Below are positions 27,322 through 37,482 of a stretch of 64,000 nt of DNA, piece by piece. The notes below the pieces were generated by a model, which was not told the origin of the DNA, did no database searches, and saw nothing but the letters and a program-made list of their open reading frames with translations. The position numbers and the translations under genes were made by a program. Each line of letters opens with the position of its first letter. The first letter of the stretch is position 1. The stretch lies in assembly GCF_039529835.1 (NCBI RefSeq), contig NZ_CP154262.1:806001-870000 (forward strand), in the 5' to 3' direction. Source of the DNA: Arthrobacter sp. TMP15. Its GTDB lineage: Bacteria; Actinomycetota; Actinomycetes; Actinomycetales; Micrococcaceae.

Positions 27322-29166
27322 TTACCGGGAGCACACTTTGCCGCCCAGGAAAGTCTGGGAAACGGCAATGGCGTCGATCGATGTGGCCCGAACCTCCAAC
27401 GGGTTTTCCTCCAACATCAGAAGGTCAGCGTATTTACCAGTCTGGATTGAGCCGGTGACCGTGTCAGCACCGCACTGCCAGGCGGCGTCGATCGTGACGG
27501 CCCGAAGGGCTGCCTCTACGCTAATGCGTTCGTTAATATTCAAGACGTCCCCACCTTCGGCCATGATTCGGGTGGCAGCATCTTGGACGTAGCGAAGTGG
27601 CTCCAGCGGAGTGACGTTCCAATCACTATGCAGGGAAATTCGCAAGCCCGCGCTCAGAGCCGAGGCGCACGGATCGTAAAATGCGGCCCGTTCAAGGCCC
27701 AGCAGCCTGTCCTGGAAAGCCTTACCCCACCAGCGGATATGCCCGATCAAAAATGACGGTGACAGCCCCAGTGCCACCATTCTCTCGATGTGTTCAGGGC
27801 GCATAACGCTGCAGTGCTCGATCCTATGGCGGTGATCGGAACGGGGATGGTTGCGCAACGCTTGTTCAAAGGCATCGATGGTCACGTTGATGGCAGCATC
27901 GCCATTGGCATGCACCCCAACCTGCCAGCCGTCCAGGTGCGCGCGCAGCACTACGTCCGCTAGTTCTTTGGGTGAGTAGTTCAGCGAACCCCGGCTTGTC
28001 TGGCCCAGATAGGGTTCGCGTTGGTAACCTGTGCCAGCCTGGTTGGAACCGTCAGACCAGGCCTTGATACCGCCAACCCTGAACAGGTCGTTGCCGAATC
28101 CTGGCCGGATTCCCATGTCCATCCACGCGTCATAGGCGGTTGAAACAAGCATTCCCCGGTATCGCACGGGTGAATCAGCATCGAGAGCATCTTGTAATCC
28201 TGCTAAGTCTGAGGTGCCCGCGATTGAACCAATTCCGCAGTCGTGAAGCAGGGTGACGCCCTTTTTTGCTGCATGCCATAGCAGTTCGCGAATGCGGGTT
28301 GTGGCGGCATCTCCGGTAACGAATGGAATGCCTTGGCGGAAAGCAGCCAGGGCTGAGGACTCTTCCAAGCGTCCGGTCAGTTCACCGCGTTCGTCGCGGG
28401 TGTACCTTCCTGCGGGCGGGTCGGGGCTCTCCCTGTCCACCCCGGCTTGGGCTAGAGCCACGGAATTTACGTAGGCGATGTGCCCGTTGCTTTCCAGCAC
28501 CAGAAGAGGGCGGTCAGGAACCAGACGGTCAAGTACTTCACGGTTCAAAACAGGGTGGCCCTCGGTGATGCTGGGGTCGAACTGCTGAGCCAACACCCAT
28601 CCGGTTGAGGTTGCGGGGGCATTGCGGAGAGCCGCAAATACCTCATCCTGCGTTGGTGTCTTCATTGGGCTCACATCAACCCAGTCGTTGAGCTGGACCA
28701 TGGAGGAATGCATATGCGGATCAATGAGCCCTGGCAGCAGCGTTCGGCCATCAAGATCAATGAACTCTGTTTTGGTGCCTGTTAGGGAGCGCAGTTCTTC
28801 CTTTGAGCCAACAGCCATGATTCGTCCCTGGCGGATGGCAACCGCTTCTGCATTGGGACGGTCTTTGTCCATGGTGATGACGGGGCCGCCGGTGATCAAT
28901 AGCTCAGCTTCGGCTGGCCCGTCCTGCCACAGTGTGGGATCCAACTGCTCGGGAAGTGCTTTTAGGTGTTGACCGCTTTGACTGCGGCGGCCGTGTTGTT
29001 TGTGAGTGCCGCGCTGGCCCGGTGGGGCTGGCGCGTCAGACAGGCCAACGGTGGGCTTGACGGGATTTATATTTGACCTAGGATCGCAGGCTCCGCACAT
29101 GTTCACTATGGTAGCCCCGGTGCTTGGGGATGTGCAGCCGCTCGCTAAGAACAGCGCTAAGAACAA
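27322..29166 (-). CDS. Amidohydrolase family 3 protein (YtcJ-like)
   Basis: Residues about 85-614 form an amidohydrolase of the YtcJ type. They show AELLITGGPVITMDKDRPNAEAVAIRQGRI, the metal-binding HMHS in LPGLIDPHMH, GWQVGVHANGDAAI, RIEHCSVMRPEHI and the C-terminal SIQTGKYADLLMLEENP. The start is uncertain: at TTG 29166 the product opens LFLALFLASGC, which resembles a lipobox but lacks a basic n-region, and the next ~70 residues are polar and unlike the family. The substrate is unknown. The upstream hypothetical gene ends 29 bases before this frame. Confidence 0.8.
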   Translation of the reverse strand: MFLALFLASGCTSPSTGATIVNMCGACDPRSNINPVKPTVGLSDAPAPPGQRGTHKQHGRRSQSGQHLKALPEQLDPTLWQDGPAEAELLITGGPVITMDKDRPNAEAVAIRQGRIMAVGSKEELRSLTGTKTEFIDLDGRTLLPGLIDPHMHSSMVQLNDWVDVSPMKTPTQDEVFAALRNAPATSTGWVLAQQFDPSITEGHPVLNREVLDRLVPDRPLLVLESNGHIAYVNSVALAQAGVDRESPDPPAGRYTRDERGELTGRLEESSALAAFRQGIPFVTGDAATTRIRELLWHAAKKGVTLLHDCGIGSIAGTSDLAGLQDALDADSPVRYRGMLVSTAYDAWMDMGIRPGFGNDLFRVGGIKAWSDGSNQAGTGYQREPYLGQTSRGSLNYSPKELADVVLRAHLDGWQVGVHANGDAAINVTIDAFEQALRNHPRSDHRHRIEHCSVMRPEHIERMVALGLSPSFLIGHIRWWGKAFQDRLLGLERAAFYDPCASALSAGLRISLHSDWNVTPLEPLRYVQDAATRIMAEGGDVLNINERISVEAALRAVTIDAAWQCGADTVTGSIQTGKYADLLMLEENPLEVRATSIDAIAVSQTFLGGKVCSR

Positions 29167-29194
29167 CGCGAACGGGACTACGTGGAAGGCCAGC

Positions 29195-29908
29195 TTAGGA
29201 TTCCAGCCCGTCGTAAAGGTCCTTGAACCCTGCGCTAGTGGCCGATGAGTTGGACTTTGACCAAATAAATGCTCTCGTTACCCATTCTTGGGGCAGCCAG
29301 GTTCTCGTAACGAATTGTTGATTTGTTGGATTGCAAACACTGGCCCAAAAAACGAAGATGAGTTCAGCCCAGTCGGATTCCAAGATCCAGTTGACGGACC
29401 CACGGTTGGATTGGCCTTGAATACGAAGTTGCCCGGGGCCGGTGAGTTCTGCGAGAGTGACGTCGCGCCACTGCCACGCATGAACTGCCGCTGGTGTGTG
29501 CAGGTAGGAACCGTAATTACTGACCCCGACAGTCCCATGGTCAATGGTCTGCAACTGTAACTGGGCCTGGTTGTTTGCATGGTTTCGGCGTGCAGCATTT
29601 CCGATAGCTTGGGTGGCAACAAATCCCAGCATGAAGGGGACAGCTCCGCGACCAGGAGCGGCCACCACCGAACTGTTGTGCACGTAGCTTCCATCTCCGC
29701 CAGCGCGGACTTCAAATAATTGGAAGGGGCCGTGGGCATAAACTCCCTCGCTGGCGCCACCAAAGCGGAGTGCAAAAGGGACAGGAAAAGTTGGTTCCTC
29801 CCCGAGTTTGCGCTTTAGGACTGCGGAGGCAAGTTCTGCGGTTTTCCACAATGCTCCATCTCGAATAGTCCATGCTTCCGGATCCGGTACGTTCTTCATC
29901 TTCCGCAT
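29195..29908 (-). CDS. Hypothetical protein (possible PH-like/toxin-unrelated beta-rich fold)
   Basis: The 237-residue protein lacks a signal peptide and membrane helices except a short hydrophobic stretch (AVPFMLGFVATQAIGNAARR, about residues 90-110). Many Trp residues are found in its second half (AVHAWQWRDVT, SVNWILESDWAELIFVFWASV). It begins MRKMKNVPDPEAW and could also start at the second Met. I recognise no family. It precedes the amidohydrolase gene on the same strand. Confidence 0.6.
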   Translation of the reverse strand: MRKMKNVPDPEAWTIRDGALWKTAELASAVLKRKLGEEPTFPVPFALRFGGASEGVYAHGPFQLFEVRAGGDGSYVHNSSVVAAPGRGAVPFMLGFVATQAIGNAARRNHANNQAQLQLQTIDHGTVGVSNYGSYLHTPAAVHAWQWRDVTLAELTGPGQLRIQGQSNRGSVNWILESDWAELIFVFWASVCNPTNQQFVTRTWLPQEWVTRAFIWSKSNSSATSAGFKDLYDGLES

Positions 29909-30083
29909 TTTTCACCCTAGCGGATCACCTATATGGGCATATGGGCGCTATCTGCGTGAGTATGGAGTTCACGTCCCTGCAGAGCAAGCCACTGCAATGT
30001 GGGCCAGATGAACTGCAGATGAACTGCAGGGGAACGCTCATGGGGGCCTGGCCGCAAGATGCAGTGGGCACCGTCTAAGCGAG

Positions 30084-31139
30084 TCAGCTATCCAATAGTT
30101 CTTGGGCAACACTGTTGATGTAGGCCGCATCTACGGGGCTGTCTCCGCTTCCGGCAAAGTGTCCCCAGACTCCCGTGATGACGCGAACCTCTCCGTTGGG
30201 AATGTACTGGGAGGCATACTCTTCATCTTCTGGGCAGAAGTAAAGATCCTTTTTTGCCGGCAGCGCTATCAGCTTGGCTTTGATGGATTGCAACGCCTTG
30301 ATGTGGTCGCCGCCGAATCCGGGAGTCGCCCCGACGTCGCCGTGCTGCCAAGTCCACAGCTGGGTGAGAAGGTCGTTGGCATCTCGGTGGCCTAGGAAGT
30401 GGCCTTCCCAGTACCCCACTAGAAAGTCCTCAAGTGAGGAGTACGAAAGATCCGCGCGCAGACGCGCTGAAAATCCCATGTCCTTATAGACCTGATCCCA
30501 GTAGAACGCTTGCGAGAAGCCCCAGCCGGCATACACGCGACTAACTGCGCGAAGCCCACGAGTTGGCTGCTCAGTGTAAAAGCCGTTCTGGAAGGAGGAG
30601 TCGGTTTGCAAGGCTGCCTTGACGCCCTCGAGGAACACGAAGTTGTGCTCGCTGGTTTTGGACGAGCCGCAGAACGGCAGTGCCCGTTGCACCATGTCGG
30701 GGTAGCTGACAGCCCATTGGTAGGTTTGGCCGGCGCCCATTGACCACCCTGTAACAAGGGCCAAGGTTTCAATGCCAAAGTGTTCAGTTACTAGCTGGTG
30801 CTGCGCCTGAACTTGGTCGTAGAAGGTGATGTTGGGGAAGCTGCCTGCGTTATAGGGCGCTGGCATATTACTGGGGGAGCTTGAAAGACCATTGCCAATC
30901 ATATTCGGGACAATGATGAAGTACTTGGTGGGATCTAGCGCTTTATCTTCCCCGATTAGCCATTCGTTGTCCCAATGTCGCCCGGAGTACCAGGTGGGGT
31001 AGACAATTGCGTTGCTCTTGTCGGCGTTGAGACTGCCATAGGTTTTATAGGCCAATCGCGCCCCTCGGAGCGTTGCACCGCCCTGAAGTATCAAATTGCC
31101 AAGTTCGTACATTTCGTAGTCCAACGGAAACCCGTTCAT
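30084..31139 (-). CDS. Alpha/beta hydrolase, MetX/homoserine acetyltransferase-like
   Basis: From ATG 31139 (AGGAAAGG upstream) the protein has 351 residues. LVTGWSMGAGQTYQWAVSYP carries the nucleophile serine in GWSMG, and the C-terminal GVWGHFAGSG has the likely catalytic His. PTWYSGRHWDNEWLIG and YFIIVPNMIGNGLSSSPSNM follow the MetX pattern (the oxyanion and substrate loop). The group includes homoserine O-acetyltransferase-like proteins without proven acyl transfer. No methionine-pathway gene is adjacent, so a metX role is uncertain. Confidence 0.8.
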   Translation of the reverse strand: MNGFPLDYEMYELGNLILQGGATLRGARLAYKTYGSLNADKSNAIVYPTWYSGRHWDNEWLIGEDKALDPTKYFIIVPNMIGNGLSSSPSNMPAPYNAGSFPNITFYDQVQAQHQLVTEHFGIETLALVTGWSMGAGQTYQWAVSYPDMVQRALPFCGSSKTSEHNFVFLEGVKAALQTDSSFQNGFYTEQPTRGLRAVSRVYAGWGFSQAFYWDQVYKDMGFSARLRADLSYSSLEDFLVGYWEGHFLGHRDANDLLTQLWTWQHGDVGATPGFGGDHIKALQSIKAKLIALPAKKDLYFCPEDEEYASQYIPNGEVRVITGVWGHFAGSGDSPVDAAYINSVAQELLDS

Positions 31140-31252
31140 GTGAAGGGCCTTTCCTAATCTGGTCCAAGGCAGAGCTGCCATTGAGCCAAAGACTACCAAC
31201 GTCGGCATGAAACATCGAGGCTTTCAGGGGCTGCCAGCCGGTTGAACTGTGG

Positions 31253-31732
31253 CTAGGCCTCAACCGTGCCGGGCACAAAGAACGTTGTGGATGCCAGCCG
31301 TATACCGTCCATCAGCACCACCCATTCATAGGTGGTGCCCACCGGTAGCGGAAGACCACTGGGGAAATTCAATACCACTTTTGAGCTTCCCGGGAAGCCC
31401 ATCGGCGGGGCCTGAATTTCCGGGTTGATTGTGTGCGCAAAATCAACCGTCTGAGTGAACTGCAAGGGCGCCGGACCATCCTGACTTGGCACCGTTACGG
31501 GCTGTCCGTCGGCATCGATAAGTGCAACTTCCACGGTGGCAGTGACGTCATCCAGACTCGGCAGGCTCACTGTGACATTGGCGAACAGCGAGAATGGTGC
31601 GGTGATCCCGGTATCCGGATCGAAGCCCAGAAACTGCACCCCGCCGCCAATGATATTGACCTTCCCGGCCGCGTCAATGTTCACGAAATCGGCGATCAGG
31701 ATGGTGCCGCCAGCCCTTGAAAGGTCCCTCAC
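31253..31732 (-). CDS. Hypothetical protein, possible DUF6941-like
   Basis: The 159-residue product starts at GTG 31732 with GGAG about 9 bases upstream. It is beta-rich: ILIADFVNIDAAGKVNIIGGGVQFLGF at the start and YEWVVLMDGIRLASTTFFV at the end. The pattern (metabolic-looking ADFVN...KVNIIGGG) recalls a small family of bacterial and phage proteins of unknown role that I associate with DUF6941, from memory only. It has no signal peptide or catalytic motif. Confidence 0.65.
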   Translation of the reverse strand: MRDLSRAGGTILIADFVNIDAAGKVNIIGGGVQFLGFDPDTGITAPFSLFANVTVSLPSLDDVTATVEVALIDADGQPVTVPSQDGPAPLQFTQTVDFAHTINPEIQAPPMGFPGSSKVVLNFPSGLPLPVGTTYEWVVLMDGIRLASTTFFVPGTVEA

Positions 31733-31866
31733 GCTAAGTGCTCCGTTACTTCGCTGAATGAAATCACGGCAAAGAGGTCCGCGCTAGTTCTACAGTAGAG
31801 GTTCGCGCTCCGGTTCCGTCCCGATCTGGATGTGCGACGCCGGGACTCACCAATGTGGCGCGTATG

Positions 31867-32214
31867 TCAGCGCTCGAGGCGCTGGATGAACTCATCGGCT
31901 TGTGCCAAGTTGCGCGCCATTTTAGCTCGCTGGGTGAGGGCTTGCTGGCGGAAACCGGAAAGTTTATCGTCCCCCTCGCTAGAGGGTGTTAGGGCATCAC
32001 GAGAGTCAAGGAGAGCAAGTATTTCAGCCATTTCCTCCAGTGCAAATCCAAGCGGTTTCATTTGTTTGATGACCATTAAGCTCTGGAAGTCTTCCTCGGA
32101 ATAAACACGAAAGCCACCCTCGGTGCGAGCCGTAGCTGGGAGCAGCCCAACGTCGTCGTAATGGCGAATGGTACGCAGAGACAACCCTGTCCGCTCCGCC
32201 AGTTCCCCAATATG
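31867..32214 (-). CDS. MerR-family transcriptional regulator
   Basis: From ATG 32214 the 115-residue protein begins MHIGELAERTGLSLRTIRHY, the MerR winged helix, followed by DDVGLLPATARTEGGFRVYS and a dimerising coiled coil (about residues 75-115). No metal-binding cysteines are present, so it is not a classical metal sensor. The gene is divergent from the SulP transporter gene, and a MerR-type operator lies between them (32269-32294). It probably controls that transporter and itself. Confidence 0.85.
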   Translation of the reverse strand, partial: HIGELAERTGLSLRTIRHYDDVGLLPATARTEGGFRVYSEEDFQSLMVIKQMKPLGFALEEMAEILALLDSRDALTPSSEGDDKLSGFRQQALTQRAKMARNLAQADEFIQRLER

Positions 32215-32268
32215 CATAGTTATGCCTGTTCTCGTTCTCATGCCTGCCGCCGTTCGGATCCAAATGCA

Positions 32269-32294
32269 ACCCTACCATCACGTTAAGGTAGAGT
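32269..32294. promoter_or_regulatory. MerR-type operator between merR-like gene and sulP
   Basis: Near-perfect 8-bp arms ACCCTACC and GGTAGAGT (one mismatch) flank a 10-bp centre. This is the CTACC-N10-GGTAG form common to MerR-family promoters, where the site sits in an over-long -35/-10 spacer. It lies 55 bases before the regulator start and 120 before sulP. Confidence 0.7.
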
Positions 32295-32414
32295 TGCTGA
32301 GTAGCGGGAGTCCATTTGGCATCCCATTTATACCTTGGCGCGGTGTCGCGTCCCCCTAATTTTGAAAAGCGAAGGCGTCGTACTGCGTCGTCCTGACCAT
32401 GAACGGAGCCAGCA

Positions 32415-33929
32415 ATGGCCGTCAAAACTGCCGCAGATTCACCGGTTATAACTCCCGAACAGCTCCAATCGGTGCTGCGTGCTTTGAAGTCCCCGCGCAG
32501 GCTCAAGACCGAGGTCCTGGCCGGACTCGTTGTTGCACTGGCGCTGATCCCGGAGGCTATCGCCTTCTCCATCATTGCCGGAGTGGATCCACGGATCGGC
32601 TTGTTTGCGGCGTTCACCATGGCCGTAACAATTTCCTTCGTTGGCGGACGTCCGGCGATGATTTCCGCTGCCACCGGTGCGGTTGCGCTGGTGATCGCTC
32701 CTTTGATGAAGAGCCACGGGATTGACTATCTCATTGCTGCCGTCATTTTGGCCGGTGTCTTCCAGATAATACTGGGGGTCTCTGGCGTGGCAAAGTTGAT
32801 GCGTTTCATTCCACGTTCGGTCATGGTGGGTTTCGTGAACGCATTGGCCATCCTGATCTTTATGTCCCAAGTCCCTGAACTCCTTGGTGTGCCGTGGCTG
32901 GTGTATCCGTTGGCTGCGGTTGGCCTGCTGATCATTTTTGGTCTGCCGAAGTTAACGAAGGTCGTTCCGTCGCCGCTGGTAGCCATTGTGGTGTTGACGT
33001 TGATCACTGTTTTCGCCGCGATCATTGTGCCCACTGTGGGGGATAAGGGCGCGCTGCCAGATTCGTTGCCGTCACTGTTCATGCCGAATGTGCCGTTCAG
33101 TATGGAAACTTTGCAGATTATCTTCCCCTTTTCCCTGGCTATGGCGTTTGTAGGTCTGCTTGAATCCCTAATGACGGCGAAGCTGGTTGATGATATTACT
33201 GACACTCGTTCATCCAAGACCCGTGAAGCGTGGGGTCAGGGCGTGGCGAACATTGTCACAGGGTTCTTTGGCGGGATGGGTGGCTGTGCCATGATCGGCC
33301 AGACCATGATCAACGTCAAAGCCTCCGGAGGGCGCACTCGCATCTCCACGTTCCTGGCGGGACTGTTCCTGCTCATCCTCGTTGTGGTGCTAGGCGATGT
33401 GGTCTCGTTGATTCCGATGGCGGCGCTTGTGGCCGTGATGGTGTTTGTCTCTATCGCCACCTTCGACTGGCACAGCATCCGTCCTTCTACGCTGAAAATG
33501 ATGCCCAAGAGCGAGACGATGGTCATGGTTGCCACGGTGATTGTCACTGTTGTGACGCACAACCTGGCCATCGGTGTGGGCGTGGGTGTACTCGTGGCCA
33601 TGGTGCTGTTTGCCCGCCGGGTGGCACACTTTGTGACGGTTGAACGGAGCGTGGAATCCCTCAATGGGCAGGAAACGGCCAGCTATGTTGTCAATGGTGA
33701 GCTGTTCTTTGCATCTTCCAATGACCTGTACACGCAGTTCGACTATGCCATGGATCCTGATCACGTTGTCATCGACATGCATGGCTCCCACCTTTGGGAT
33801 GCCTCCACGATCGCCGCGCTGGACGCCATTACAGAGAAATACCGCAAACACGGTAAGAACGTGGAAGTTGTTGGCTTGAACGAGGTCAGCACACTGATGC
33901 GTCAACGTCTGGGCGGCAAGCTCGGCTGA
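32415..33929 (+). CDS. SulP-family inorganic anion transporter with STAS domain
   Basis: The 504-residue protein has about 11-13 membrane helices with the SulP signature [31 protein letters not shown] near the N-terminus. A C-terminal STAS domain (about residues 420-500) contains [21 protein letters not shown]. SulP proteins carry sulfate, bicarbonate or dicarboxylates; the ion is not evident. Related actinobacterial members lack a carbonic anhydrase fusion, as here. A GGAGCC ribosome-binding site lies just before the ATG, and a MerR operator lies upstream. Confidence 0.87.
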   Translation: MAVKTAADSPVITPEQLQSVLRALKSPRRLKTEVLAGLVVALALIPEAIAFSIIAGVDPRIGLFAAFTMAVTISFVGGRPAMISAATGAVALVIAPLMKSHGIDYLIAAVILAGVFQIILGVSGVAKLMRFIPRSVMVGFVNALAILIFMSQVPELLGVPWLVYPLAAVGLLIIFGLPKLTKVVPSPLVAIVVLTLITVFAAIIVPTVGDKGALPDSLPSLFMPNVPFSMETLQIIFPFSLAMAFVGLLESLMTAKLVDDITDTRSSKTREAWGQGVANIVTGFFGGMGGCAMIGQTMINVKASGGRTRISTFLAGLFLLILVVVLGDVVSLIPMAALVAVMVFVSIATFDWHSIRPSTLKMMPKSETMVMVATVIVTVVTHNLAIGVGVGVLVAMVLFARRVAHFVTVERSVESLNGQETASYVVNGELFFASSNDLYTQFDYAMDPDHVVIDMHGSHLWDASTIAALDAITEKYRKHGKNVEVVGLNEVSTLMRQRLGGKLG

Positions 33930-34190
33930 GGTTGTGTGCCCACGGTGATAATGTGCGACGCCGGCCAGCTGGCGAAGTTTGTCCGCTCGCCTTGATCTGC
34001 CCCGGAGCGCAGCTTCTCTCGTGGGCCTCAGTGGGTTTGCTTTTCTTTAGGTACGGCGATGCTCGGTGTCTCCCGACTCTGAATTACAAGCCGCAGTCAC
34101 AACGAAATGAATCAGCACAAACAATTAAACTAAATGGCTATGGCTTGCGTCATTTTCGTTTATGTCCCACCCAACGCATAACCTGGCCTG

Positions 34191-37100
34191 GTGAACACAT
34201 TTGATGGGGGAGAACCGGCAGAATTGCTGGTCGAAGGGCTTTATGAGCTGCTGCACACTGATGACTTGGGAAGCCGGCTTCAGTTGGTACCGGAGCTGCA
34301 GCAGGAGCTAATCCATGTCGACAACAACATCTCACCGGACATCCTTGCCCGTCACGTTGCAGATGCCGTTCAAAAGGTACTGAGCGGGATCAAGGCCGAG
34401 GACCGTGTCGCTAAGACAAACACCATTCTGAGCAGCATCGATCCATCCAATCGGATCACAACAGGTCCCCAGCAGCTTCAGTCGCTGCATTACCCTGACG
34501 CGTTGAAACGCCGCCAGTTGCGCCGACCAACAACGCTTCTGAGCGATAGTGCGCTGCTGACCAACGGCAAGGATGATCCCAACCTCGCTGCAGAGATCAG
34601 GACTGAGATTGAGTCGGCAGATTCCGTTGACCTGCTCTGTGCATTCATCCGCTGGACCGGTATCCGACTCTTGGACTCAGCTCTCCGAGGCCTGAAGGAG
34701 CGTGGCGGAAAACTGCGGGTCATCACCACCACATACATGGGTGCCACTGAGCGACGGGCCATCGACCATCTCATCAACGAATATGGGGCAGAGGTCAAGA
34801 TCAGCTATGAGACACAGTCCACCCGCCTTCATGCAAAGGCCTGGTTGTTCCGTCGCAACACGGGGTTCGACACCGCCTACGTTGGCAGCTCCAACCTGAG
34901 TCAGGCAGCCATGGTAGATGGGCTTGAATGGAACGTACGGCTCTCCAACGTTGGAACGCCCGCCCTGCTTCAAAAGTTCGCGATTACATTTGACAGCTAT
35001 TGGGAGCAACGGGCTTTCCAGCGCTATGATCCGGAGCAAGATGCCGACAAGCTCGATGCAGCCCTCGCGCGTAACGGCGGCAGGTTCACGGCTGCCCCAG
35101 ATACTCTTACCGGCCTGGAAATCCAACCATTTCTCCATCAGGAAGAGATGCTTGAAGACCTCCAGGCAGAACGTGCAAAGGGTTTTCACCGGAACCTGCT
35201 CGTCGCGGCAACAGGCACAGGAAAAACTGTCATTGCCGCCCTCGACTACAAACAACTGTGCGAGGCCGCAGGACGTGAACTCTCCCTACTTTTCGTGGCC
35301 CACCGTAAGGAAATCCTGCAACAGTCAATGACGACCTACCGAAACGTGATGCAGGACGGTACCTTCGGGGAACTCTACGTTGGGGAGCACAAACCCAAGC
35401 TCTGGAAGCACGTCTTCGCCAGCGTCCAGTCACTTTCAGCCAAGGGCATCAACGCATTGCCGGCAGATCGTTTTGATGTGGTCGTGATCGACGAGTTTCA
35501 CCATTCAGCAGCCCCCACCTACCGAAAGCTCATTGACCATCTTGAACCCATGGAACTGCTGGGGCTCACGGCAACACCCGAGCGCGGTGACGGCATCCAT
35601 GTCGCGGATGTGTTCTTTGAAGGACGCACGGCCAGCGAGCTGCGACTGTGGGACGCGCTGGACGCCGACCTGCTGGTGCCGTTCCACTATTTTGGGGTCT
35701 CGGATGACGTTGACCTGAGCAATCTGGAGTGGAAGCGCGGCTCCTATGACCTCCAGCAACTGAGCCAGCTCTACACCGGCAACGACGCACGCGCCGCAAA
35801 GGTCATCAAAGAACTTCGTGACAAAGTTACAAGTACCTCGGACATGCGCGCCATTGGATTCTGCGTCTCCGTGCAGCACGCCGTCTACATGGCTGACGTG
35901 TTCAACAAGGCCGGGATAGCCTCGGTTGCCGTGTCGGGGCAGACAGACGACGGCGAACGTGCCCTTGCGCTGGACAGGCTGAGCAGGCGGGAGATCAACT
36001 GCATTTTTGCGGTCGACCTGTTCAATGAAGGCTTGGACCTGCCACAGGTGGATACAATTCTGCTGCTTAGACCCACGCAGAGTTCCACGATCTTCATCCA
36101 ACAACTCGGGCGGGGACTGCGGAGGGCTTCGGGCAAGGCAGTACTTACTGTCTTGGACTTCATCGGGCAACAGCACCGCGAGTTCCGTTTCGATGTCCGG
36201 TACCGGGCACTGACGGGCTACGGAAAGAAACAGCTGACGAAAGCCGTTGTTGATGATTTCCCGTTTCTACCGTCGGGCTCCCAGATCATGCTTGATCGGG
36301 TAGCCAAGGACGTTATTTTGGCCAGCCTGAAAACCCAGCTGAAGTTAAACAGGCCAGGCCTGGTCAAGGATATAAAGTCCCATGCTGAAGTGCTCCTTGC
36401 CCGATACTTGGCGAAGTCGGATCACAACGTCAAGACGATTTACCGCTCTACGAAAGATTCCTGGACAGGATTCTTGCGGCAAGCTGAGCTAATTCAGGGA
36501 TTCTCACCCGCAGAAAACCTAGTTGCGGAAAAACTTACGGAATTGTCGTACACGGCTGAGAATAAGCTGCTGTCCCGCATGGCAGCGCTGATTCATGTTG
36601 ATGACCAGGAACGTGCGGACGCGTATTCAATGTTGGTATCGGGTGAGGCGCCATCCTATGACGACTTGGCGCCTCGTGAACAAGTCTTCGCTCGGATGCT
36701 TTTCTATACCTTGTGGGTCGATGCTGGAGGCTTTACTTCTTATGATGCGGGCCTTAATTACCTGCGCCAATACCCGTATGTGTGTCACGAGATTCAGCAG
36801 CTTGTTGCTTTGAGTGCCAGCGCCTCGAAAAGGAGCGGAAAGAGTCTAGGTATGGAGCTGGCAGGTATTCCTTTGCTGTCGCATGCCACCTACAGGCGGG
36901 AGGAAATCCTTGCTGCATTGCAGTTTGGCTCTCTCGCCAAGGGCAAGAATGTTAGTCACCGGGAAGGCGTTGCATGGTGCCCGGAAACGAAGACGGACGC
37001 GTTCTTCGTGACCTTGAATAAGGATGAAGCCAATCATTCGGCGACGACCATGTACAAGGATTATGCGACAAGTCCTGAGTTATTTCACTGGGAATCGCAG

Positions 37101-37346
37101 AACGCGACATCTGTTTCTAGTCCCACTGGACGACGCTATTTGGACCGAAAATCTCACCGAACCCAGATCTTGCTATTTACAAGGGAAACCGCGGAAGATG
37201 AGACCGCACTAACCATGCCGTACACATGTCTTGGCCAGGTTGACTACCTCCAGCACAAGGGCGAGAAGCCCATCGCCATCACGTGGAAGCTGCAACGGCC
37301 CATGCCAGCAGATGTGTTTGCGGATGCGGCCGCCGTGGCTCAATGA
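34191..37346 (+). CDS. PLD-nuclease/DEAD-box helicase/DUF3427 protein
   Basis: The 1051-residue protein starts at GTG. Residues about 120-285 form a phospholipase-D-like nuclease (RLHAKAWLF near residue 213, then AYVGSSNLS). Residues about 320-700 form an SF2 helicase: Walker A ATGTGKT (about 341-347), VVIDEFHH (about 430), LTATPERGDG and the arginine-finger block QLGRGLRRASG (about 635). The C-terminal ~330 residues match DUF3427 (end YLQHKGEKPIAITWKLQRPM). Such proteins are often proposed to act in DNA repair or defence. It is monocistronic. No ribosome-binding site is clear. Confidence 0.88.
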   Translation: MNTFDGGEPAELLVEGLYELLHTDDLGSRLQLVPELQQELIHVDNNISPDILARHVADAVQKVLSGIKAEDRVAKTNTILSSIDPSNRITTGPQQLQSLHYPDALKRRQLRRPTTLLSDSALLTNGKDDPNLAAEIRTEIESADSVDLLCAFIRWTGIRLLDSALRGLKERGGKLRVITTTYMGATERRAIDHLINEYGAEVKISYETQSTRLHAKAWLFRRNTGFDTAYVGSSNLSQAAMVDGLEWNVRLSNVGTPALLQKFAITFDSYWEQRAFQRYDPEQDADKLDAALARNGGRFTAAPDTLTGLEIQPFLHQEEMLEDLQAERAKGFHRNLLVAATGTGKTVIAALDYKQLCEAAGRELSLLFVAHRKEILQQSMTTYRNVMQDGTFGELYVGEHKPKLWKHVFASVQSLSAKGINALPADRFDVVVIDEFHHSAAPTYRKLIDHLEPMELLGLTATPERGDGIHVADVFFEGRTASELRLWDALDADLLVPFHYFGVSDDVDLSNLEWKRGSYDLQQLSQLYTGNDARAAKVIKELRDKVTSTSDMRAIGFCVSVQHAVYMADVFNKAGIASVAVSGQTDDGERALALDRLSRREINCIFAVDLFNEGLDLPQVDTILLLRPTQSSTIFIQQLGRGLRRASGKAVLTVLDFIGQQHREFRFDVRYRALTGYGKKQLTKAVVDDFPFLPSGSQIMLDRVAKDVILASLKTQLKLNRPGLVKDIKSHAEVLLARYLAKSDHNVKTIYRSTKDSWTGFLRQAELIQGFSPAENLVAEKLTELSYTAENKLLSRMAALIHVDDQERADAYSMLVSGEAPSYDDLAPREQVFARMLFYTLWVDAGGFTSYDAGLNYLRQYPYVCHEIQQLVALSASASKRSGKSLGMELAGIPLLSHATYRREEILAALQFGSLAKGKNVSHREGVAWCPETKTDAFFVTLNKDEANHSATTMYKDYATSPELFHWESQNATSVSSPTGRRYLDRKSHRTQILLFTRETAEDETALTMPYTCLGQVDYLQHKGEKPIAITWKLQRPMPADVFADAAAVAQ

Positions 37347-37482
37347 GAAATGGTCACAGGAGGCAACTGAGCCGAGGAGTGCTACCAGCGGAAATATCAT
37401 CTGGAATTTACCGTCATGTACTGTCGCGTAACTTTGCTACCTGCCAGAGTGGAATGATACCCGCGTCTACTTGAGGATCACC

